NCBI GenBank assembly: GCA_035571835.1
Contig: DATNBU010000018.1
Coordinates: 62,001-126,000, forward strand
DNA length: 64,000 bases
Source: Candidatus Limnocylindrales bacterium
GTDB lineage: Bacteria > Desulfobacterota > Binatia > UBA1149 > CAITLU01
Direction: 5' to 3'
Numbering within the stretch: the stretch's first letter is position 1; each line of letters begins with the position of its first letter. Below are positions 57,277 through 64,000 of the stretch, in pieces. The notes under the pieces were generated by a model. It did no database searches. It saw nothing but the letters and a program-made list of their open reading frames with translations, and was not told the DNA's origin. The position numbers were made by a program, and so were the translations under genes.

Positions 57277-57320
57277 ACGCCTCGCCTCACCATGGACGTG
57301 GTGGGGCGGGGCGTTTCTTT
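57277..57320 (+). terminator. Rho-independent terminator after ftsZ
   Basis: A 16-bp stem (ACGCCTCGCCTCACCA with TGGTGGGGCGGGGCGT, two G-T pairs) with a 6-nt loop is followed directly by TTTCTTT. It marks the end of the dcw operon. Confidence 0.85.
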
Positions 57321-57422
57321 GTGGCGCGGTCGCCATCGCACCGCTCGCCTCGGCAACGGTCGCGTATTCGAGCGTATCGAGTAGAGACGCCCGAACAGCC
57401 CAGCAACCAACGGAGCCCGATC

Positions 57423-58283
57423 ATGACCGACGCACCCGCCTACACGCCGCCCAAAGTCTGGACCTGGAACAAGGAAGCCGACCACCGCTTTGCGAACATC
57501 AACCGGCCGATTGCCGGCCCGACGCAGGAAAAAGAGCTGGCCGTCGGACGCCACCCGTTTCAGCTGTATTCGCTGGCGACGCCGAACGGCGTGAAAGTCA
57601 CCGTGATGTTCGAAGAGCTGCTCGCCCTGGGCCACGCGGGTGCCGAGTACGACGCGTGGATCATCCCGATCAACATCGGCGAGCAGTTCGGCTCGGGCTT
57701 CGTCGCGATCAATCCCAACTCGAAGATTCCCGCGCTGCTCGACCGCTCGACGCCGCAGCCGACCCGAATCTTCGAGTCCGGCGCGATCCTCCTGTACCTC
57801 GCCGAGAAGTTCGGAGAATTCGTGCCGACCGACCCGTCAAAGCGCGCCGAATGCATGTCATGGCTGTTCTGGCAGATGGGCGCGGCGCCTTACCTCGGCG
57901 GCGGCTTCGGACATTTCTACGCGTACGCACCGCAGAAGATCGAGTACGCGATCGACCGCTTCGCGATGGAAGTGAAACGACAGCTCGACGTGCTCGACCG
58001 CGAGCTCGCCGGCAAGGAATACATTGCCGGCCCCGACTACACGATCGCCGACATGGCGATCTGGCCCTGGTACGGTTCGCTGGTGAAGGGGCTTCTCTAC
58101 GAAGCCGGCGAGTTCCTGAGCGTGCACGAGTACACGAACGTCATTCGCTGGGCCGACCAGATCGCGGCGCGCCCCGCTGTCCAGCGCGGACGCATGGTCA
58201 ATCGCGCGTGGGGCGATCCGGAAACCCAGCTCTTCGAGCGCCACGACGCGAGCGACTTCGACAAGGTGAAAGCCGCGGAATAG
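57423..58283 (+). CDS. yghU: YghU-type glutathione transferase (disulfide-bond reductase)
   Basis: A 286-residue member of the Nu-class GST family (E. coli YghU has 288), which reduces organic disulfides with two bound glutathiones. Family features: PPKVWTWNKEADHRFANINR at the N-terminus, INIGEQFGSGFVAINPNSKIP, FESGAILLYLAEKFG and the C-terminal IADMAIWPWYG. CGGAG lies 7 nt before the ATG. It fits with gshB in the same window. Confidence 0.93.
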   Translation: MTDAPAYTPPKVWTWNKEADHRFANINRPIAGPTQEKELAVGRHPFQLYSLATPNGVKVTVMFEELLALGHAGAEYDAWIIPINIGEQFGSGFVAINPNSKIPALLDRSTPQPTRIFESGAILLYLAEKFGEFVPTDPSKRAECMSWLFWQMGAAPYLGGGFGHFYAYAPQKIEYAIDRFAMEVKRQLDVLDRELAGKEYIAGPDYTIADMAIWPWYGSLVKGLLYEAGEFLSVHEYTNVIRWADQIAARPAVQRGRMVNRAWGDPETQLFERHDASDFDKVKAAE

Positions 58284-58289
58284 CGATCG

Positions 58290-58312
58290 TCAGCGTCGGC
58301 GCACGACGCTGA
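58290..58312. terminator. Hairpin between convergent yghU and HINT-protein genes
   Basis: TCAGCGTCG, a 5-nt loop and CGACGCTGA form a perfect 9-bp stem seven bases after the yghU stop. No T tract follows, so terminator activity is likely but unproven. Confidence 0.5.
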
Positions 58313-58343
58313 ACAGTGCGGTCACGATGACCGCGCCCGCGCG

Positions 58344-59582
58344 TCAGTAGTTGTGCACCAGGATGCGGTGCTGCCCGACGAAGTACGTGTGACTTCCGCC
58401 GACCTCGAGGTTGTAGACGAACTCGTCGTCGCTGCCGGGCGCGTCGAGTGACACCGGCTGAACCGCGAACGTCGAATACGCGACGGCCGGCGGCGTGGCC
58501 GGCTCATGATAGCCGGCAAAATACGTCTCCGCGGACACCTTCTCGTTTGCCGCGACGGTCAGCAACGAGCCGTCCTGGTCGCGGAGCGTATCGGCGACGG
58601 CAATGTCGGCGGCGCGCACCCAGCCCTTGCCGGTTACCCAGAACGGATGCGCGTCGGTCGTACGGATCGTCTCGCCGCCGACCTCGATGCGCCGCAGGTT
58701 CATGGCCGGATTGCGATACGCCTTTACGACTTCGCGCAGCGTCGTCTGCTTCGACGTCTCGTCCCACGACCAGACCTGATCGCCCGGCTTGAGATCGCGG
58801 ATCGGACGCAGTCCTTCGGCCGTCGCGACGACCGTATCGCCCCGGAAACAGGGATACTGGCAATGTGAGCTGTTGCAGAAGTTCGAACAGCAGTCCGCGT
58901 TGGCCGAGCACGAGAAGCCGAGATTTATGCACTGGTTCTGGCAGGTGTCGCTGCAGCCGTCGCCGTCGACGACATTGCTGTCGTCGCACTGTTCGGTGCC
59001 GGCGATGATCCCGTCTCCGCAGGTCGTCGAGCAGGTCGACGGAGCACCGGTGCAGTCGAAGCCGCTCTCTTCGTTGCAGAACGAATCGCATCCGTCGCCG
59101 TCGGAGATGCCGCCGTCGTCGCATTCTTCCGGAGCAGAGATGATGCCGTCGCCGCAATAGAGCAGCGTCGTGCTGGTCGTCGAGCTGGTTGTCGTCGAGC
59201 TCGTCGTGGTCGAGCTGGTCGTCGTCGACGTGGTTGAAGTGCTGCTGGTACTGGTGGTCGTGCTCGTGGTGGACGTCGTGGTCGTCGTCCCGGGGACGCA
59301 CTGGTTCGCGACGCACGAGCTTCCGGAGTCGCACGGCCCGCACTCGATCGGAAGACCACATCCGTCGCCCGCCGTGCCGCATTGCGCGCCGACCGCCGCG
59401 CACGACTGCGGCGTGCAGCAGACCCCGAATTTATCCGCCGGGTTCAGCGTGACGCAGACATGGCTGCTGCAGCTCTTGGACACGTGGCATTTCGAACCGT
59501 TCGGCTTGCCCCCTGCCGTCGCGACGTCGGCAGTCGAGATCAGCGCCACGGCCAGCAACGAAGAAAGGATAAGCTTGTTCAC
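58344..59582 (-). CDS. Secreted Cys-rich protein ending in a HINT (intein-like) domain
   Basis: A 412-residue protein starting at a GTG (59582) with AGGGGG upstream; the signal peptide ends VATAGG. After a Cys-rich head comes a linker of about 35 almost pure Thr/Ser residues. Two CGDGIISxxEECDDG-type (DUF4215-like) repeats and a short knot-like CSANADCCSNFC segment follow. The last 160 residues are a HINT domain: CFRGDTVVATAEGLRPI with its first Cys, TDAHPFWV (the TxxH box), and the final HRILVHNY with the penultimate Asn. The chain stops one residue after that Asn, so there is no C-terminal extein. HINT domains drive protein splicing, hedgehog-type ester/lipid transfer or self-cleavage; here N-side cleavage or ligation to another molecule is most plausible. 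Confidence 0.85.
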   Translation of the reverse strand: MNKLILSSLLAVALISTADVATAGGKPNGSKCHVSKSCSSHVCVTLNPADKFGVCCTPQSCAAVGAQCGTAGDGCGLPIECGPCDSGSSCVANQCVPGTTTTTSTTSTTTSTSSTSTTSTTTSSTTTSSTTTSSTTSTTLLYCGDGIISAPEECDDGGISDGDGCDSFCNEESGFDCTGAPSTCSTTCGDGIIAGTEQCDDSNVVDGDGCSDTCQNQCINLGFSCSANADCCSNFCNSSHCQYPCFRGDTVVATAEGLRPIRDLKPGDQVWSWDETSKQTTLREVVKAYRNPAMNLRRIEVGGETIRTTDAHPFWVTGKGWVRAADIAVADTLRDQDGSLLTVAANEKVSAETYFAGYHEPATPPAVAYSTFAVQPVSLDAPGSDDEFVYNLEVGGSHTYFVGQHRILVHNY

Positions 59583-59902
59583 GAGGCCCCCCTGCGACGA
59601 CCGTCGCTTCCCGGCAGACATCAATCGCGACGCCGTTTTCGCACGCGACCGGTCGGTCGACAAACCGCCGGCCAGCGGACCGGCGCCCGGGCGCCGGCAG
59701 ACAAAGCAGGGTCGCGAGGCGTCTTGCCTTGGCGTTGGCTCGGGCCGTCCGGTATTTGCGCCGACGCTTGGGAAGTCGCCGAGGAGCTGGGCGCTGCCCG
59801 GTTCGGGACACTCGCAGGACTTCCGAGAGATCGTCGGAAATGTTAGTTGCAGCACGGGGAAGTTAGTTGGGGGGGCCGCGCCCGCGGCGCCCGGGAGGGC
59901 TT
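59583..59902. other. Divergent promoter region between two secreted-protein genes
   Basis: No gene is supportable. A perfect 18-bp palindrome, CCGGCGCCC followed by its complement, lies at 59680-59697 and might be an operator or an mRNA hairpin. The right end carries the GGGAGGG ribosome site of the next gene. Confidence 0.45.
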
Positions 59903-61804
59903 ATGCCGAAATTGACGAGGCTGTTTGTTTTGACGGTCGCTCTTTGCGCGCTGTTCCAGGCTGCGCCGGCCTTTGCGACGTGTGTTGGCGATGCGCCCGA
60001 CGGCGTTCTCGACGTCGGCGAAGATTGCGATCTGCTCGTGCCCGTACCGGGCGACTGCTGCTCGGACGATACGAGCGGCGTCAATGCATGTACGTTCGAG
60101 ACGGACTCCTACACCTGCCGCCCGTCGGTCGGTCCCTGCGATCTCGACGACAAGTGCACCGGCGGGTCGGAGACGTGTCCGGCCGACGCCAAGAGCACCG
60201 GCGAATGCCGCAGCTCCGCCGGAGTCTGCGACGTTGCCGAGACCTGCAACGGCATCGACGACGGATGTCCGAACGATGACAAGAGCGAGGCCGAATGCCG
60301 CGCGTCAGCCGGCGTGTGCGATGTGGCCGAGACCTGCGACGGCATAGGCGACGACTGCCCGACAGATGCCAAGAGCACGGCCGAGTGCCGCGCGTCGGCC
60401 GGCGCCTGCGATCTTGCCGAGACCTGCGACGGCGTCAGCGACGACTGCGGCATCGATGCCAAGAGCACGGCCGAGTGCCGCGCGTCGGCTGGAGTCTGCG
60501 ATCTCGCCGAAACCTGCGACGGCGTCAGCGACGACTGCGGCATCGATGCCAAAAGCACGGCCGAGTGCCGGGAGTCGGGCGGCGTGTGCGATCTGGCCGA
60601 GACCTGCGACGGCGCGAGCGACGACTGCCCGACAGATGCGAAGAGCACGGCCGAGTGCCGCGCGTCGGCCGGCGTCTGCGATCCGGCCGAAACCTGCGAC
60701 GGCGCGACCAACACCTGCGGGGCCGATGCCAAGAGCACGGCGGCATGCCGGCCCTCCGCCGGAATCTGCGACCCGACCGAAACCTGCGACGGCGTCGCCG
60801 ACGGCTGTCCCGCCGAATCGTTCTCCGCAACCAGCGTGACCTGCCGCACTGCCGTGACGGCATGTGATCAGACCGAGATGTGTACCGGCACGTCGGCCGG
60901 TTGCCCGGTCGACGCAGCGGCTCCCCTCGATACATCGTGCGGAAGCAGCTCCAGCGATACTTGCGACCAGGCCGATTCGTGCGACGGCTCGGGCAACTGC
61001 CGGCCGAATCACCGGCCGGACGGCACCTCGTGCAACGACAACGCTTACTGCAACGGCGCGGACACCTGCGGTGGCGGCACCTGCAGCATCCACGCGGGCA
61101 ATCCCTGTCCGGGCCCGGACGATGACAATAACTGCGCCGAGAGCTGTGACGAAGGCAGCGACTCCTGCACCGGCGCCGATCCCAACGGATCGGCGTGCGA
61201 CCTTGCCGACGACTGCACGGACGGCTCGACGTGCACGGCAGGAACCTGCGGCGGCGGCGACTCCACGCGCTGCCTGTGCGGCGACGAACCTCTGACGACA
61301 GGATGCCTCGCAGCCGGCAAGTTCCAGATCGCGATCAAGGATACGGGCGACGTGGCGAAGAACTCGATCAAGTGGAAGTGGGGTCGGGGCGTACCGGTCA
61401 ATCCGGCGCTGCTCGGCACTCCGACCACGACCACGAGCTACGCATTCTGCATCTACGACCGGACCGGCAACGTACCGGTCAAGGTTGCGGCGTACGGTCT
61501 GCCGCCGAATCCGGTGTGGGACTCGAGCGTCGGTTCCATCAAGTACTCCGACAAGACCGGGCTGCACGACGGGATCGCGTCGATCAAGGGCAAGGCCGAA
61601 CCGGATCCGGGCAAGTCCAGCATGGCCGTACGTGTGGCGGGCGCCAATCTGGTGATGCCGCCGACGTTCAACTCGGTCGAATTCTTCGACCAGGATCCGT
61701 CGGTGACGGTGCAGCTCGTCAACAGCAGCGGTGGCTGCTGGACCTCGGACTTTACGGCCGCGAAACTCAACACGGACCTGAGCTTCCTGTCGAAGGGACC
61801 GTAA
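59903..61804 (+). CDS. Secreted protein: nine disintegrin-like Cys repeats plus CxYD/CW domain
   Basis: A 633-residue protein; the ATG at 59903 has GGGAGGG just upstream and a signal peptide ending APAFA. Residues about 72-350 are nine very uniform units of 30 residues (CRASAGVCD, then AETCDGxSDDCxxDAKSTAE). Next comes a segment like the 55-residue units at 2029-4197 (CNGADTCGGGTCSIHAGNPC). Residues about 488-633 are the same C-terminal module found on the acylase at 34962 and the protein at 61959: IKWKWGRG, YAFCIYD, then VTVQLVNSSGGCW. It thus joins features of the dockerin-type and CxYD-type proteins in this window. Function is unknown. Confidence 0.82.
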   Translation: MPKLTRLFVLTVALCALFQAAPAFATCVGDAPDGVLDVGEDCDLLVPVPGDCCSDDTSGVNACTFETDSYTCRPSVGPCDLDDKCTGGSETCPADAKSTGECRSSAGVCDVAETCNGIDDGCPNDDKSEAECRASAGVCDVAETCDGIGDDCPTDAKSTAECRASAGACDLAETCDGVSDDCGIDAKSTAECRASAGVCDLAETCDGVSDDCGIDAKSTAECRESGGVCDLAETCDGASDDCPTDAKSTAECRASAGVCDPAETCDGATNTCGADAKSTAACRPSAGICDPTETCDGVADGCPAESFSATSVTCRTAVTACDQTEMCTGTSAGCPVDAAAPLDTSCGSSSSDTCDQADSCDGSGNCRPNHRPDGTSCNDNAYCNGADTCGGGTCSIHAGNPCPGPDDDNNCAESCDEGSDSCTGADPNGSACDLADDCTDGSTCTAGTCGGGDSTRCLCGDEPLTTGCLAAGKFQIAIKDTGDVAKNSIKWKWGRGVPVNPALLGTPTTTTSYAFCIYDRTGNVPVKVAAYGLPPNPVWDSSVGSIKYSDKTGLHDGIASIKGKAEPDPGKSSMAVRVAGANLVMPPTFNSVEFFDQDPSVTVQLVNSSGGCWTSDFTAAKLNTDLSFLSKGP

Positions 61805-61850
61805 CAATCCGGCGGGCGGCGCCCGCTTCAGATACGCCGTCGAGACGGCC

Positions 61851-61898
61851 TGCGACTGCTGTCACAAGCCGTCGAGACGGCTTGTGACAGCAGTCGCA
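61851..61898. repeat. Perfect 23-bp hairpin, 2-nt spacer
   Basis: Two 23-bp arms are exact complements separated by GA. The centre contains GCCGTCGAGACGGC, a motif also present 33 bp upstream at about 61836-61849. No T tract follows, so besides a terminator role it may be a palindromic repeat element. Confidence 0.8.
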
Positions 61899-61958
61899 CG
61901 CGCGCATTCTTGCGCGCCGCGGCCGGACCGCGTCAGAAGATTCGGAGGGAAAAAGATC

Positions 61959-63236
61959 ATGATTGCTTCATCGGTTCGCCGCAGCCGCAGGGCTGCGCTC
62001 ATCGGGATCCTCACGTCCGCGATGGTTGCGTATGGCCATGTCGCCGGTGCGACGCCTTTTCGTCTCGACTACCTCGTCAGCGACGAAGGCGGCGGCGTGT
62101 ACCGCTACGACTTCGTTCTCGAGCTCGACAACAACGATTCGTCGTGGGCTGCAACGCAGGGCTTCGCAAACATCATCTTCGGCGATTGTTCTCCGGCGTG
62201 CCCGAGCCCGCTGACGTCCGTCACTTTCGTCGCCACCGATCCGCCGTGGACGAGCTTTCTCAACCTCAGCAGCACCGACCACAACGGACCGGCGCTTTAC
62301 CCGAACTCCACATACTACGTCCCGACGTCGGTCGGCGAGGTCAAGACATGGAGCGCAACGGCGACGGCCAACCTCGCGCAAGGAAGTCTCCTGTGGTCGA
62401 ACCTGACCAGTCAGAACGGCGGCGCGCTTGCCGATCTGGAAGTCGCCCACCGGCTGGCTCCCAATTGTGGAAACGGCGTCATCGATCCGGGCGAGACGTG
62501 TGACGACTCCAACATCCGCAATGGCGACTGCTGCGGCGCCGACTGCCTGCTCGACGCTGCCGACGAGGCCTGCGAGGACGCCGACCCCTGCACGATCGGC
62601 GGAGTGTGCAACGGCACCGGCACGTGCATCGGCGGACCCGTCGACGAATGCGACGACGGCGACGCGTGCTCGCCGGACTCGTGCGTTGCGTTCAGCGGGT
62701 GCGTTCACGGCACCGAGCCTGCGACCGGATGCATCACGGCCGAGTCGAACTCCATCAAGCTCAAGTATCCTCCGGCCGAACGCTTCAAGGACCAGCTCAA
62801 ATGGAAGTTCTCCGGCGGGCAGATGGTCGAGCAGGCCGATCTCGGCAATCCGAGGGTGGACCGCACCTACGCGCTTTGTATCTACGACCAGACGGCTTCG
62901 GTTGCGTCGCGGGTCGCGTCGATCAGCATCGGAGCTTCCACGCTCTGGACCGACAAGGATCCCAAAGGCTTCCAGTTCAAGAGCAAGACCGGACTGGTCA
63001 ACGGCGTCGCCAAAGTCGCGCTGAAAACCGGCGCGGACGGAAAGAGCTCGGCCAGCCTCATGGCGAAGGGAAATCACGTGCCGATGCCGGTGCCGGTCAG
63101 CGGCAGCAAGTACATGAACAAGGACTCGAAGGTCATCGTTCAGCTGGTCAACGACCAGACTTCGATGTGCTGGACCAGCGAGTTCACGGCGGCGAAGAAG
63201 AACGACGGGGCGACGTTCCAGGCAAAGACGCCGTAA
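61959..63236 (+). CDS. Secreted protein with N-terminal beta domain and CxYD/CW C-terminal domain
   Basis: A 425-residue protein with GGAGGG before the ATG and a signal peptide ending VAGA. The N-terminal 165 residues (FRLDYLVSDEGGGVYRYDF, then DNNDSSWAATQGF) look like a beta-sandwich domain of unknown family. A Cys-rich middle follows (CGNGVIDPGETCDDSNIRNG, then CEDADPCTIGGVCNGTGTC). Residues about 280-425 are the third copy of the C-terminal module (LKWKFSGG, YALCIYD, VIVQLVND, CWTSEFTA). The module is most similar to that of the adjacent upstream gene, so the pair may have arisen by local duplication and shuffling. Confidence 0.8.
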   Translation: MIASSVRRSRRAALIGILTSAMVAYGHVAGATPFRLDYLVSDEGGGVYRYDFVLELDNNDSSWAATQGFANIIFGDCSPACPSPLTSVTFVATDPPWTSFLNLSSTDHNGPALYPNSTYYVPTSVGEVKTWSATATANLAQGSLLWSNLTSQNGGALADLEVAHRLAPNCGNGVIDPGETCDDSNIRNGDCCGADCLLDAADEACEDADPCTIGGVCNGTGTCIGGPVDECDDGDACSPDSCVAFSGCVHGTEPATGCITAESNSIKLKYPPAERFKDQLKWKFSGGQMVEQADLGNPRVDRTYALCIYDQTASVASRVASISIGASTLWTDKDPKGFQFKSKTGLVNGVAKVALKTGADGKSSASLMAKGNHVPMPVPVSGSKYMNKDSKVIVQLVNDQTSMCWTSEFTAAKKNDGATFQAKTP

Positions 63237-63362
63237 CGCGTTTTCGATCGGCAACTTCCGGCGGCGCCGCCGCGGCCAATCGCTGTTCTCGCATGTCGTT
63301 TGCGCGAGGCGGGCTCGTTTGCCCATTGCCTCAGGCCCTGACGGCTTGATAGATGCTCGAGA

Positions 63363-64000
63363 ATGAGAAGGCTCACATGCCGGATGGTCGTTGGCGTATT
63401 GACGATCGTGCTCGCCGGGCCGGCGCACGCCAGCCTCTACATTACCGAGTTTCTCGCTCTCAATGAGACCGGCCTGACCGACGAGGACGGCAGCTTCTCG
63501 GACTGGGTCGAGATTCACAACGAGGGAGTGGCGACGGCCGACCTCGGCGGCTGGTACCTGACCGACGACGCGGCGGCGCTGACGAAATGGCAGTTTCCGG
63601 CGACGCCGGTAGCCGCCGGCGGCTACATCGTCGTCTTCGCATCCGACAAGAACCGCGCGGTTGCCGGCGCCCAGCTTCATACCAACTTCAAGCTGAGCGG
63701 CGGCGGCGAGTATCTCGCGCTCGTGCGGCCGGACGGCGTCACCATCGAGCACGAGTACGCGCCGTCGTTCCCCGCCCAGAACACGGACGTATCGTGGGGA
63801 CTGACCAACAACCTTGCGCAGCAGCGCTGCTTTTCGAATCCGACGCCGGGAGCCGTCAATCAGGAGACGCCTTCGTGCGGCGTCGTCGAATCGCTCGCGT
63901 TCAGCGCGGAGCGCGGTTTCTACGATGCGCCGTTCAGCGTCACGATCACGAGCCCGACGCCCGGCGCGCAGATCTACTACACGCTCGACGGCAGCGAGCC
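63363..64000 (+). CDS. Secreted lamin-tail-domain protein, 5' part (runs off window)
   Basis: The open frame starts at the ATG at 63363 and continues past the window end. A signal peptide (MRRLTCRMVVGVLTIVLAGP, cut near HAS) is followed by a lamin tail domain (LYITEFLALNETGLTDEDG, DWVEIHNEG, LGGWYLTDD) over about residues 24-140. A chitobiase-C-terminal-like Fn3 segment begins after that (AQIYYTLDGSEP at the edge). This order is common in large secreted CotH-kinase-containing or adhesin-like proteins, so a CotH or dockerin part may lie beyond the window. Confidence 0.85.
   Translation, partial: MRRLTCRMVVGVLTIVLAGPAHASLYITEFLALNETGLTDEDGSFSDWVEIHNEGVATADLGGWYLTDDAAALTKWQFPATPVAAGGYIVVFASDKNRAVAGAQLHTNFKLSGGGEYLALVRPDGVTIEHEYAPSFPAQNTDVSWGLTNNLAQQRCFSNPTPGAVNQETPSCGVVESLAFSAERGFYDAPFSVTITSPTPGAQIYYTLDGSE

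Noticed and set aside
58344..59582. HINT protein considered as a polymorphic toxin
   Set aside because: No toxin domain follows the HINT domain and no immunity gene lies downstream.

Overview
The window is high-GC DNA from a Gram-negative, peptidoglycan-making bacterium. It has a full dcw cell-wall/division cluster, a meso-DAP-type MurE, lipoproteins with lipoboxes, GshB and Cti. Several secreted proteins are built from tandem cysteine-rich repeats, Thr-rich linkers and dockerin-like or other repeated C-termini. From memory this resembles deltaproteobacterial-type lineages such as Binatota/Candidatus Binatia or Myxococcota; that placement is an inference, not a computed result.

Layout. 1-5.9 kb: a secreted M6 peptidase and two Cys-rich repeat proteins, with a perfect bidirectional terminator between the convergent pair. 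6.2-13.75 kb: a 7.5-kb lower-GC genomic island bounded by a 46-bp direct repeat of the 3' part of tRNA-Phe. It carries a decayed tyrosine recombinase, a class III nucleotidyl cyclase/HNH nuclease/membrane protein operon, a membrane protein plus KAP NTPase pair, and small lipoproteins. I read it as a candidate defence island. 14-16.4 kb: a DUF2283 gene, a triple intergenic repeat and a 676-aa protein of 14 disintegrin-like Cys repeats. 16.5-31.2 kb: housekeeping genes (gshB-rsmE-prmA; a glycerophosphodiesterase; an M16 peptidase; cvpA-dnaG-rpoD-tRNA(CAT)-zinc-ribbon protein; cti). 31.3 kb: RNase P RNA. 32-38.9 kb: a large Cys-rich secreted protein, a penicillin-acylase-family protein and a DUF1003 protein. 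39-57.3 kb: the dcw cluster mraZ-rsmH-ftsL-ftsI-murE-murF-mraY-murD-ftsW-murG-murC-murB-ftsQ-ftsA-ftsZ, with a promoter/MraZ-box region in front, two hairpin repeats inserted around murG and a terminator after ftsZ. 57.4-64 kb: a YghU-type glutathione transferase, a secreted protein ending in a HINT domain, two more Cys-rich/C-terminal-module proteins and the start of a lamin-tail-domain protein that runs off the window.

The most novel theme is a modular secretome. Unrelated secreted bodies (peptidase, acylase, Cys-repeat arrays) end in one of a few shared C-terminal modules: dockerin-like (three proteins), a roughly 140-residue 'CxYD...CW' domain (three proteins), a 'GTGFWKTH' region (one) or an autoprocessing-type HINT domain (one). 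I suggest these modules sort, anchor or assemble the proteins. The second theme is the tRNA-Phe island with its cyclase-HNH-membrane operon.
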